64,000 nt of DNA from Pedobacter arcticus A12 (lineage in GTDB: Bacteria > Bacteroidota > Bacteroidia > Sphingobacteriales > Sphingobacteriaceae): positions 1-64,000 of the forward strand of contig NZ_JH947126.1 in NCBI RefSeq assembly GCF_000302595.1. Reading direction: 5' to 3'. Below the pieces are notes generated by a model. It did no database searches. It saw only the letters and a list, made by a program, of their open reading frames with translations, and was not told the origin of the DNA. This document shows positions 54,969 through 63,826 of the stretch, one piece after another (position 1 is the stretch's first letter; each line of letters begins with the position of its first letter). The translations under genes and the position numbers were made by a program.

Positions 54969-55718
54969 ATGAAAAGTTTTAAAACATCATTTAAAAGCAT
55001 TTTTGCAATCGCATTGGTTGCGATGGTTTGCCAAGCATGTACTTTGTTTGATATGGATCTGCAGAAAAAGTACGAATATAAACATGACACTTTAGATCCG
55101 AACATTAACATCACGGCTCGACAGTTTTTAGAAGATAGATCTTACGGGGTAACGCCTGCAGATACGGTCTTCAAATGGATGAGAAAAGGTTTAGAGTACG
55201 CCGAGATTGACTTAGCCGAGTACGAAAAGCCAGGAAGAACTTTCTTTTTTCTTCATAACGAAGGAGTGAGAGTGATAAGCGGTGGTAAAGTAACCGCCGG
55301 TTTATGGTTTGATTTTCCAATTGTTACCAGCGTTAATCCAACCACCGGAGTACCTGTAACCAGGCCAGCAACAAAGTGGGAAGATTACCCTAAACAAGAT
55401 GTTAAAAATTATTTTCTTTATCTGATTACAGAAGGGGATTATAATTTTGATAAGCTTACCATCACCAATAAGGCTGTTCAAACATTGTTACCTCCTAATC
55501 AAATTGCCAGTAAGCAATCCTATTTAGGCTTTTTGAACGATGGAAAAGGATTTGACCAAGAGGGGAAAATGAATTTGAAGCTGGTGAACAATAATGATTT
55601 AGCTCCGATTCAGATCAACGACAAAACTAATGATCGTTCTGGAGGTTATATTGCCACCAATGGTATAGTTCATGTTTATGGCATGAAGAGTCACTACACC
55701 ATCTATCCTTTTAGGTAA
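54969..55718 (+). CDS. Fasciclin-like surface lipoprotein of the SusCD operon
   Basis: The 249-residue lipoprotein has a signal with lipobox MVCQAC. The mature part looks like a divergent fasciclin domain: ITARQFLEDR and FKWMRKGLEYAEIDLAEYEKPGRTFFFLHNEGVR at the start, and GGYIATNGIVHVYGMKSHYTIYPF at the end, like the usual NGVxHVID closing strand. As the third gene behind susC and susD it probably acts as an extra surface glycan-binding protein. The family assignment rests on these motifs and is moderate. Confidence 0.78.
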   Translation: MKSFKTSFKSIFAIALVAMVCQACTLFDMDLQKKYEYKHDTLDPNINITARQFLEDRSYGVTPADTVFKWMRKGLEYAEIDLAEYEKPGRTFFFLHNEGVRVISGGKVTAGLWFDFPIVTSVNPTTGVPVTRPATKWEDYPKQDVKNYFLYLITEGDYNFDKLTITNKAVQTLLPPNQIASKQSYLGFLNDGKGFDQEGKMNLKLVNNNDLAPIQINDKTNDRSGGYIATNGIVHVYGMKSHYTIYPFR

Positions 55719-55731
55719 TAAGCGCTTTATC

Positions 55732-55791
55732 CCACATTGATGATTAGATTGGTGACTCGCGGAATCCAACCTGCTAAGATCATCAATGTGG
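55732..55791. repeat. Long hairpin behind the SusCD operon
   Basis: CCACATTGATGAT (55732-55744) and ATCATCAATGTGG (55779-55791) pair perfectly, with a small inner stem (TTGG with CCAA) in the 34-base loop. No T run follows, so a stability or processing element is as likely as a terminator. Confidence 0.7.
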
Positions 55792-56015
55792 ATATTGCTT
55801 ATTTAACCACCAACAATTCACCTATATAAAAGGTCAATAAACCCATTAATTAGCCTTTCCTTTTTTAGCAGCGAAATCTTATAGTTCATCACCACACTTC
55901 TTTAATGTTCAAGGAACAAAATAAAGAGGGCTGGGTGAGATATGATTTAACATGGTGTATTGACTGAAATTCTACGTCACCAATTAACCAAATTATAAAC
56001 TAAAATTGAAAAATC

Positions 56016-56789
56016 ATGAAAAAAGAAAAGTTAATGTTGCTTGCTTTGGCTTCTGCCGGTATAATGTTGTCCAACTGTAAAAAAGATGCTGAACAAACAA
56101 CAACACAGACAGAAACAGTCGATAAAGTGGTTAAAACACAAGCTGTACAGTCGGTGTTATTTAATGGAGATGCAACTAACGGAACGTCTATTTGGAAAGC
56201 AATTAACATTGAGGGAACTGGAGCACTTTCTACAGTGAATGATGAGACCGGAACTTTGGTCTGGAAGTATCTGAAACCTTCGGGCAGTCACCGAACAGAA
56301 ACCAGAGGTGCAGTAGGTTACCAAGCTGCCGAGGGAGATAATATCTACATCGGTTGGACCAGTAAAATCTATATGCCAACAAATTTAAAAACAGAAGCTA
56401 TATTTCAGTGGAAATCATATCCCACTACTGGTTCTCCACAAAATCATCCTTTAATGATTAGGACTAAAGATGGAAAGCTAGAATTACAGCATTTTGATGC
56501 TAACCATACCGCTACGGTGCCTTGGAATACAACTATTTCTGTAAATAATTGGTTAAAATTTGTTTTGCGAATTAAAGTTTCGCGTAACCCAGCTGTAGGG
56601 TATATAGAGTTTTGGTACAACGGCGTTAAACAAACCTTGTCTAACGGTACCCAGCGTGTATATTGCCAAACATTAGATACCTATGATTGTGATCCGAAGT
56701 GGGGCATTTACGGTGGTGATGCATCACAAGCAACACATTTTGTGAAGAAAATCCGTATTGGAACTACTTATGCAGATGCTGCGCAATAA
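56016..56789 (+). CDS. Heparin-lyase-I-like (jelly-roll) polysaccharide lyase lipoprotein
   Basis: The 257-residue lipoprotein (lipobox MLSNC) has a threonine-rich tether and then a concanavalin-like beta-jelly-roll. SGSHRTETRGAVGY has the arginine-rich first motif of lyases of this fold, and IYIGWTSKIYMP and EAIFQWKSYPTTG are the next strands. NHPLMIRTKDGKLELQHFD and the C-terminal DCDPKWGIYGGDASQATHFVKKIRIGTTY fit the polysaccharide lyase family that includes heparin lyase I and glucuronan lyase (PL13/PL20 type). A uronic-acid polysaccharide is the likely target. The gene has its own terminator. Confidence 0.75.
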   Translation: MKKEKLMLLALASAGIMLSNCKKDAEQTTTQTETVDKVVKTQAVQSVLFNGDATNGTSIWKAINIEGTGALSTVNDETGTLVWKYLKPSGSHRTETRGAVGYQAAEGDNIYIGWTSKIYMPTNLKTEAIFQWKSYPTTGSPQNHPLMIRTKDGKLELQHFDANHTATVPWNTTISVNNWLKFVLRIKVSRNPAVGYIEFWYNGVKQTLSNGTQRVYCQTLDTYDCDPKWGIYGGDASQATHFVKKIRIGTTYADAAQ

Positions 56790-56818
56790 GTAGAAATTGT
56801 TTAATTATGATAATTAAG

Positions 56819-56852
56819 AAGGCGTAACTAATAAAATTGTTACGTCTTTTTT
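56819..56852 (+). terminator. Rho-independent terminator of the lyase-like gene
   Basis: AAGGCGTAAC (56819-56828) pairs with GTTACGTCTT (56839-56848), and T's follow. The remaining 365 bases up to 57218 show no gene and hold only AT-rich leader sequence. Confidence 0.82.
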
Positions 56853-57218
56853 ATTGCTTCAAATGTAAAAGCTTAGATCGTTTAAACACTAACAACTTAA
56901 ATGTAACCATTGCCTTTCGAGTACCTTTTTTAGTGATTAACCCAAACCCGTAAAATATTGCCAATAAGAGTTACTCATTAGCCAAAATTGCAGAGTAATT
57001 CCTGTTTAAATAGTGGTAATATCGTAATATAATGTTCATTATCAATTATTTATAAAATGTTTTTAAGTCAAAGATGATACTGTTACGTACATCTGGAGGA
57101 ATCTTTAGATATGCTAGGGATCTTATTGACCGTATTAAAATTGCAACCATAATTATAATTGAGCATGAACCACAGCGAATGAATTAAACCAATTATTATA
57201 CATATAAATTAAATTAAC

Positions 57219-58556
57219 ATGAAAAAACTAGTACTATTATTTAGCTTCTTTTTTATAGCTTATCAGGTTAAATCACAAACCTTTAGTGAAGATTTCGAGA
57301 GTTATACTGTTGGAGATTTAGTTGGACAAGGAAACTGGGTAGCAAACTCCAAGTACGCAGGTGTTTCCATTAAGGTCGATGCCACTAGTCTTAGCGGAAC
57401 AAAATCGGCTCATATGAATCCGGGTGGTAGTGCAGGCGACGGTCCGGTTATCCCTTTTAATAATGCGGGCATTTCATTACTCAAAAACGCAACATCGGGC
57501 ACTATTTACGTTTCATTTTTAGTGAGATTTTTAGCTGTACCAAGTAATGTAAATGGGAGTTACTTCTTTTATTTGGCTGATTTGTCAACTAGTCCAAACA
57601 ATACAGATGGTAGGGGTAGAATATATGTTAAACCGGAAATGACTACTGATTTAATTCCTGTGCCTACAGGTAAATTTGCTATTGGAGCGATAGGAAGTAG
57701 TAATAGTGCCGTTGATGTAACCTATACTCCCTTTTCTTACGAGCTTAATAAAAACTATCTTATTATTGAAAAATACGAAAAAAATTCGGTAACAACCACT
57801 GCTGATAAAGTAAGTTTATGGATTTATAGCAATGGTCAAACTCAAAATACTACAGAAGGAGTTGCTACGGTTACAAATACGAGTGAATCAGCAGTAAGCA
57901 AAAAAGATATTCAAGGTCTTGGCTTTAGAACATTCAACTCTTCCGATAATATTATTATTGATAATATTAAAGTAGATCAATCTTGGGCGAACGTACTTAC
58001 TGCTGTACCGCTTCCCGTTAAGCTAACTTCATTTACTGTAGCTGTTCAAAATAGCAACGTAAAATTGAATTGGACAACAGCGTCAGAACAAAATAATTCT
58101 CATTTTGAGGTATTACGTTCTGAAGATGGCAAGGTCTTTAATAGTTTAACGAGTATTTCTGGAAATGGAACTACACAGTCAAATAATAATTACAGCTATA
58201 CAGATGCGAGTCCGCTTTCAGGTACAAATTATTACCAATTACGTCAAGTAGATTTTGATGGAAAATCAGAACTATCAAAAGTTGTAGCTGTTAAAGCAGA
58301 TCTAGTACAAACTGACTTAAAAGTTCATGCATCTTCTGCTGATGCGGATATTCATGTTTCGGTATATGCTTTAGCAAAAGGAACAGCAAATGTTACAATC
58401 TCAGATGTATCAGGCGTTCAATTAGCTACATTAGATGTTCAATTATCAAAAGGCTATAATGTTTTACAATTACCAGTGCAAACTAAGCCCGGCGTATATG
58501 TACTTACTTTAAAAGTAGGGGCAGAGGTTACTAGTAAAAAATTTATCAGTCAATAA
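57219..58556 (+). CDS. Type IX-secreted protein with jelly-roll and fibronectin-like domains
   Basis: The 445-residue protein has a signal peptide ending VKSQ. Residues 20-260 form a jelly-roll-like domain beginning FSEDFESYTVGDLVGQGNW, a lectin-like opening. Next come a fibronectin-like domain (VKLTSFTVAVQNSNVKLNWTTASEQNNSHFEV) and a C-terminal sorting domain of the type A class (NVTISDVSGVQLATLDVQL, GVYVLTLKVGAEVTSKKFIS). It should be exported by the type IX system and attached to or released from the surface, where it probably binds the locus glycan. No catalytic motif is obvious. Confidence 0.85.
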   Translation: MKKLVLLFSFFFIAYQVKSQTFSEDFESYTVGDLVGQGNWVANSKYAGVSIKVDATSLSGTKSAHMNPGGSAGDGPVIPFNNAGISLLKNATSGTIYVSFLVRFLAVPSNVNGSYFFYLADLSTSPNNTDGRGRIYVKPEMTTDLIPVPTGKFAIGAIGSSNSAVDVTYTPFSYELNKNYLIIEKYEKNSVTTTADKVSLWIYSNGQTQNTTEGVATVTNTSESAVSKKDIQGLGFRTFNSSDNIIIDNIKVDQSWANVLTAVPLPVKLTSFTVAVQNSNVKLNWTTASEQNNSHFEVLRSEDGKVFNSLTSISGNGTTQSNNNYSYTDASPLSGTNYYQLRQVDFDGKSELSKVVAVKADLVQTDLKVHASSADADIHVSVYALAKGTANVTISDVSGVQLATLDVQLSKGYNVLQLPVQTKPGVYVLTLKVGAEVTSKKFISQ

Positions 58557-58559
58557 AAT

Positions 58560-58603
58560 AAATGGTTTACTTCACTTTAATTTGTGGGGTAAACCATTTT
58601 AAA
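58560..58603 (+). terminator. Probable terminator of the type IX-secreted protein gene
   Basis: AAATGGTTTA (58560-58569) pairs with TAAACCATTT (58590-58599), with a 20-base loop and a short T run. Confidence 0.6.
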
Positions 58604-58831
58604 TTATTTCAAATTCTCCCTTGATAAAGTATGGCGAACATAGGCGAAAAAATTGGGCACAGGAGTTTATTACATAAAAATATTCCAAAGCCACGCTTTA
58701 AAAAGCAGCTTTCGTAAGCAGAGCCAATATTGCTGAGTAGATAGGCAATCAAGCATATCAAATTCATAAAATTTATCAAGTAATTAGCTTATTAAGATAT
58801 GGGGAATACTCTTTCCTATTGTTCATCATTT

Positions 58832-60331
58832 ATGAAAAATGTTTCTATGAAAGTATTATTAAGATTTTTGGTATTTTGTTTCATTTTGCCGATAGCGATT
58901 TCGGGATGTAAAAAATCAAAGCAGGTAGAAAAAGAACCTCCGATAGTTGTCCCTCCTGTAGAGGAGCCTGCTTGCAAATCTTGTAAATTAATTTCTTCAG
59001 CAGCAGAGTTAGCGGCGCTTACACTTATTCCCGGAGATACTATTATGATGAAATCTGGCGACTGGACTGATCAGAAACTGGTTTTTAAGGCAAAAGGAAC
59101 AGCGCAATTACCTATTGTACTTATAGCACAAAAAGCAGGGAGTGTAAATATGAAAGGGGCATCTTCTATTCAAATAGATGGCGAATATTTGGAAGTAAGC
59201 GGATTAAATTTTAGAGGGGGGAAGTTAACGGTCGGACAATTTATTATTGATTTCACCTCAAGTTCGAGTAATTGCAGGTTAACCAATACCGCTATTGTGG
59301 ATTATAACCCTACCGATGCAACTATAGATTATCGTTGGGTTTCTATGAATGGCACAAAAAACCGCTTGGATCATTGCTACATCAAAGGCAAATCCCATCA
59401 GGGAGCAACAGTTGTTGTTTGGGGTAAAAACTCTTCTTTGGGCCATCGGATAGATCATAATTATTTTGGCACCAGACCCGATTTGGGAAACAATGGCGGA
59501 GAAACCATTCGTGTAGGAACCAGCGATTATTATTTGACGCAAAGTAATGTTACGGTTGAAGACAATATTTTTGATAAATGTAACGGCGAAACAGAGATTG
59601 TTTCTAATAAAATGAGTAACAACATTATTCGTAATAACTTGTTTTTTGAAAGCCGCGGAACGTTAAGTCTTCGTCATGGCAATGGCACAGAAGTTTATGG
59701 GAATTATATTATAGGTAATAATTTGGCTACCGTCGGTGGAATTAGAATTATAGGCGAAAATCATCTTGTTTACAATAACTATATTCAGGGTTTAAAAGAA
59801 ACCGGGCAATTGTGTGCAATTTCCATTATGGACGGTGTACCAAACTCGGCGCCGAGCGGATATTTTCAGGTTAAGAACGTTAAAGTTGTAGGAAACACCA
59901 TTGTGAACTGTGCAGAAGCTTTTGAAATTGGCGCAGGAAAAGGAGGTAACGACCGCACTGTGCCACCAGCAAATTGCACTATAGCTAATAATCTGGTGCA
60001 GCAAAAAGGTGGAGCAACCCTTTTAAAACTAGCAGATACACCAACAGGCTTTACTTATACAGGTAATATGGCCTATGCAACCGGAGTCACTATGCCAGAA
60101 GGTTTTGTACAGATTACTCAACAAATGGGAACAACTACATTTGGTACTTATGCGCCACAAAGCGGCCATCCGGCGTTTGGTGCTTTTCAAGGAACTTTTC
60201 CTTTTTATACATCTACTGATGTTGGTGCAAAAGCACTGGGCGATACACATAATGCCCTTTTAAAGGGTGAGGGAATTGGACCAACATGGGTGCCGGGTTT
60301 AGCAGCTTCGATAGTTATAAAAGCGCAATAA
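58832..60331 (+). CDS. PL6 family polysaccharide lyase lipoprotein
   Basis: The lipoprotein (lipobox IAISGC) is a parallel beta-helix lyase of the alginate lyase/chondroitinase B family. Family signatures are NNGGETIRVGTSDYY, CNGETEIVSNKMSNNIIRNN and GTLSLRHGNGTEVYGNYI, in the order of the calcium-binding and catalytic region. The family's Lys/Arg pair would be K in EIVSNKM and R in LSLRHGN. It cleaves uronic-acid-linked chains such as alginate or dermatan sulfate. The frame extends to ATG 58799, and ATG 58847 is also possible; I start at 58832. It lies between the type IX-secreted protein and the esterase gene. Confidence 0.92.
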   Translation: MKNVSMKVLLRFLVFCFILPIAISGCKKSKQVEKEPPIVVPPVEEPACKSCKLISSAAELAALTLIPGDTIMMKSGDWTDQKLVFKAKGTAQLPIVLIAQKAGSVNMKGASSIQIDGEYLEVSGLNFRGGKLTVGQFIIDFTSSSSNCRLTNTAIVDYNPTDATIDYRWVSMNGTKNRLDHCYIKGKSHQGATVVVWGKNSSLGHRIDHNYFGTRPDLGNNGGETIRVGTSDYYLTQSNVTVEDNIFDKCNGETEIVSNKMSNNIIRNNLFFESRGTLSLRHGNGTEVYGNYIIGNNLATVGGIRIIGENHLVYNNYIQGLKETGQLCAISIMDGVPNSAPSGYFQVKNVKVVGNTIVNCAEAFEIGAGKGGNDRTVPPANCTIANNLVQQKGGATLLKLADTPTGFTYTGNMAYATGVTMPEGFVQITQQMGTTTFGTYAPQSGHPAFGAFQGTFPFYTSTDVGAKALGDTHNALLKGEGIGPTWVPGLAASIVIKAQ

Positions 60332-60488
60332 ATTTTTAAGAACCAATTTTAAGATATAAAACAGTTAAAAAAAAATAAACTATAAAAACTTGTTCATAGG
60401 CGTTTGAGCGCTGTTTAGCTAAGGTTTGGTTTACAAAGTATTTCTTTCAAATTCCTTCTCCCCTTGGTGCGGGGACAACCTTCAATAC

Positions 60489-61898
60489 ATGAAAAATCTA
60501 AAAGCTATTCTTGTTTTTGTTACGCTCATGGGCGCTAACCAAGTGTACGCTAAAGTTAAAATAGCATGCATTGGTAACAGCATTACTTACGGTGCTTTTT
60601 TGCCAGATCGGCTATCGCAAAGTTATCCGGCTAGGCTACAGCAAATGTTGGGCGAAGGTTACGAGGTAACTAATTTTGGAGTGAGCGGTACTACCTTATT
60701 GAAAAACGGAAATAAACCATATTGGGCAACTACGGTTTATCAGTCGGCATTAAAAAGTGAACCTAATATTGTTTTTATTGCATTGGGAACTAACGATTCT
60801 AAGTTGATCAATAGAAAGTATTTACATCAATTTATTGATGATTATCGCGAGCTCATAGAAAGTTTTCAAAAACTAAAATCAAAGCCAAGAGTAGTTTTAC
60901 TTAAGCCAATTACGGTTTTTACCGTTGATACAAATAAGATATGGGACAAGCCGATTTCTAGCATCATGATTCCGGCGCTAGAAAGGCTAGCATTTGAGGG
61001 AAACTTAGAAATTATTGACTTGCACAGCCTTTTTAAAGATAAAGAATCGTTGATGCCAGACAAAGTTCACCCCAATGCGGAAGGCGCAAATTTTATCGCA
61101 AAAAGATTATTTGAGTTTCTAGATACCAAATTTTATCCCTTTGATAGCTCAAAAGAAATCAAAGAAACAAAAATAGAAAAATCGTTTTATGGCTTTAAAG
61201 ATTATCAGTTTACTTTTAAAGGACGTAAGGCTCATATTGTACAGCCTAAAAATGCCATAAAAGGAAAACCTTGGGTTTGGCGAGCCCGTTTTTTTGGCAA
61301 CCAACCACAAGCTGATATTGCTTTATTAGAGCGAGGCTATCATTTAGTTTATTGCGACGTTGCAGAACTGTACGGAAATAAGCAAGCCATTCAAATTTGG
61401 AATAATTTTTATGTTTATATGCGAAAGTTGGGTTTAGCTAAAAAAGCAGTTCTGGAAGGTTATAGCAGAGGCGGAATTTACATTTATGCATGGGCGTCGC
61501 TTAACCCTAAAAAAGTAGCCTGTATTTATGCAGATAACGCCGTAATGGATATAAAAAGCTGGCCTGGAGGTTTTGGCGAAAGGGCCGGAAGTAAAAAAGA
61601 TTGGGAAATTTATAAAGCAGATTTCGGCTACCAAGCGGATGAGCAAGCTAAAGCCGCAAACGATAGCCCAGTGGATAAAATAAAAGCTATTGTAAAAGGC
61701 AAATACCCAATGTTACACGTTGTGGCCGACGAGGACGACACTGTTCCAACAAAAGAAAACACCATACCTTTTGCAAAATTAATTACCCTCGCCGGAGGCA
61801 ATATCACCATCATTCATAGATCGGGCAAACATCACCCGCATAGTTTAGCCAATCCACAACCAATAGTTGATTTTGTTTTAAAGGCTTCAAAAAAGTAA
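60489..61898 (+). CDS. Two-domain esterase: SGNH hydrolase fused to alpha/beta hydrolase
   Basis: The 469-residue secreted protein (signal ending QVYA) joins two hydrolases. The N-terminal SGNH domain has S31 in IGNSITYGA, the G of FGVSGTT, N in LGTND and the D-H pair of MPDKVHPNAEG. The C-terminal alpha/beta hydrolase domain has S326 in LEGYSRGGIYIY, an acid in VVADEDDTVP and H451 in KHHPHSL. Either domain could remove acetyl or other acyl groups from the glycan. The frame opens at 60426, but ATG 60489 gives the correct signal peptide. Both active sites look intact. Confidence 0.9.
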   Translation: MKNLKAILVFVTLMGANQVYAKVKIACIGNSITYGAFLPDRLSQSYPARLQQMLGEGYEVTNFGVSGTTLLKNGNKPYWATTVYQSALKSEPNIVFIALGTNDSKLINRKYLHQFIDDYRELIESFQKLKSKPRVVLLKPITVFTVDTNKIWDKPISSIMIPALERLAFEGNLEIIDLHSLFKDKESLMPDKVHPNAEGANFIAKRLFEFLDTKFYPFDSSKEIKETKIEKSFYGFKDYQFTFKGRKAHIVQPKNAIKGKPWVWRARFFGNQPQADIALLERGYHLVYCDVAELYGNKQAIQIWNNFYVYMRKLGLAKKAVLEGYSRGGIYIYAWASLNPKKVACIYADNAVMDIKSWPGGFGERAGSKKDWEIYKADFGYQADEQAKAANDSPVDKIKAIVKGKYPMLHVVADEDDTVPTKENTIPFAKLITLAGGNITIIHRSGKHHPHSLANPQPIVDFVLKASKK

Positions 61899-62074
61899 AA
61901 GATAAATATGGTTGTTGTTCTTATCCAAAAAAATCAATAGATGCTAAAACAGGCTAACTTAATGGAATTTTATATGATAATTTCCAATCAAGCTTATCAA
62001 TTTGCCAAATTCTATTAATGCTTTGTGCTTTAAAAGTCCTTCTTTTATACAAATAATAAATAGATTCTTTATTC

Positions 62075-62089
62075 TAGCTATTTTAGCTC
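62075..62089 (+). promoter_or_regulatory. TAGCTAnnnTAGCTC copy before the second GH29 gene
   Basis: TAGCTATTTTAGCTC matches the pattern at 49867-49881 upstream of susC and lies 92 bases before the GH29 start codon. It is a candidate shared operator of the glycan locus. Confidence 0.35.
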
Positions 62090-62180
62090 GTTAACTTGAG
62101 GTGAGTGCAGGAACTTGCTTGGCCGTAATAGCTGGGGAATAACATTTAATAAACCACCATAATTTTATATTTAAGGTATC

Positions 62181-63617
62181 ATGATTAAAACATTTTTTGC
62201 TGTTGTATTTTCCTTTGCATTACTTACACAATCAGTGTCGGCACAAAAAGTACTGACCAAAGACGAACGCATGGAATGGTGGCGTGAGGCCCGGTTTGGG
62301 ATGTTTATCCATTGGGGAGTATATGCGCAGTTTGCTGGCGTATATCAAGGTCATGAACAGCGTAGGGGTGGGGCAGAGTGGATCATGAACCGCTGTAAAA
62401 TTCCAGTTGCCGAATATCAGGACACGGCCAAAAACTTTAACCCGGTTAAATACGATGCTGATGCATGGGTAAAAATGGCTAAGGATGCTGGAATGAAGTA
62501 TATTGTGATTACTGCAAAACATCATGACGGGTTTGCTTTGTTTGATTCTAAAGCCAGTAAGTGGGATGTTGTAGATGCTACGCCTTACGGAAAAGATTTA
62601 ATAGCTCCTTTGGCGGCAGCATGCCGTAAATATGGTGTAAAACTAGGCTTTTATTACTCGCAAGCGCAAGACTGGAACAACCCAGGCGGAGCTGTAGCAA
62701 GAAAGGTAATGAGCGAAGGCTGGGCAAATCCAGATTCTACAAAAATAGATGCCTACACTTTAGCTCATAAAGGGCATTGGGACCCAGCACAGGAAACAAA
62801 AACTTTTAACCAATATATTGATGAGGTAGCTGTGCCACAAGTGAAAGAGTTAATGACCAATTATGGTGATATTGCTGTTTTATGGTGGGATACGCCTACT
62901 AATATGACGGATGAAGCGGCATTGAAATTTCAAGAAGCTTTAAAACTACAACCAAATATCATTACAAATGATCGTTTAAAACGTCCTAACTTCCCTGGAG
63001 ACACCAAAACTCCCGAACAAAAAATACCTACGGTTGATGAGCTAGATGGGCAAGATTGGGAAACCTGTATGACCATGAACGGGACTTGGGGTTTCAGAAC
63101 GTCGGATCATAAATGGAAATCAAGCGAAACTTTAATCCGCAATTTGGTTGATATCGCATCTAAAGGAGGTAATTATTTACTAAACGTTGGTCCTAAACCA
63201 GATGGTACTTTTCCTCAAGAAAGTATTGATCGTTTAAACGACATCAGTAAATGGATGAAGATCAATAGCGAAGCCATTTACGATACAAAACCTAGTCCGA
63301 TAGATCCAGTTACATGGGGACGTTGTACCCGTAAGAACTCTAAAAAAGGCACCACTTTGTACGTATCAGTATTTGATTGGCCTACAGACGGGAAACTGGT
63401 TATTCCAGATTTAAACCATAAAGTAAGCTCGGCAAAACTTTTAGATGGCAATATGAAGCTTAAAACTTCTTTTTCTAAAGAAAAAGGTTTAATTATTAAC
63501 ATCCCTAAAGCAGCACCCGATAAAATTGCTTCTGTAATTAAAATAGAAGTAAAAGGAAAAATGGAAACCAGGTTTTCTGATGCTGCAAAAAAGATGAAAA
63601 CAGGAGAATTGGACTAA
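62181..63617 (+). CDS. Second GH29 family alpha-L-fucosidase
   Basis: The 478-residue secreted enzyme (signal ending VSAQ) is a compact GH29 without the extra C-terminal sandwich of the first. It shows WWREARFGMFIHWGVYAQFAG, YIVITAKHHDGFALFDS and D237 in AVLWWDTPTNM, the nucleophile, and ends the barrel with SKGGNYLLNVGPKPDG. It is not a recent duplicate of the first: the loops differ strongly, for example KVMSEGWANPDSTK here. Different linkage preference is likely. It follows the esterase gene by 282 bases, with its own upstream region. Confidence 0.94.
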   Translation: MIKTFFAVVFSFALLTQSVSAQKVLTKDERMEWWREARFGMFIHWGVYAQFAGVYQGHEQRRGGAEWIMNRCKIPVAEYQDTAKNFNPVKYDADAWVKMAKDAGMKYIVITAKHHDGFALFDSKASKWDVVDATPYGKDLIAPLAAACRKYGVKLGFYYSQAQDWNNPGGAVARKVMSEGWANPDSTKIDAYTLAHKGHWDPAQETKTFNQYIDEVAVPQVKELMTNYGDIAVLWWDTPTNMTDEAALKFQEALKLQPNIITNDRLKRPNFPGDTKTPEQKIPTVDELDGQDWETCMTMNGTWGFRTSDHKWKSSETLIRNLVDIASKGGNYLLNVGPKPDGTFPQESIDRLNDISKWMKINSEAIYDTKPSPIDPVTWGRCTRKNSKKGTTLYVSVFDWPTDGKLVIPDLNHKVSSAKLLDGNMKLKTSFSKEKGLIINIPKAAPDKIASVIKIEVKGKMETRFSDAAKKMKTGELD

Positions 63618-63826
63618 ATTGGTTGGTTTATATTGTAAGTGGAAAGAATACCTGTACGTTTAACAATGTATGGGTATTTCTTTTTAGGTATAGGTTCAAA
63701 ATATGCTAAGTCAAGCAACCATCCACATAGTTATAAGAATTCTAAGCCGATTTCCGGTTTTTATATTAAAATTTTTATATTAAAAGCTGTAAGTAACAAA
63801 ATTAAAGTTCTAAAAGTTTAAAAAAA

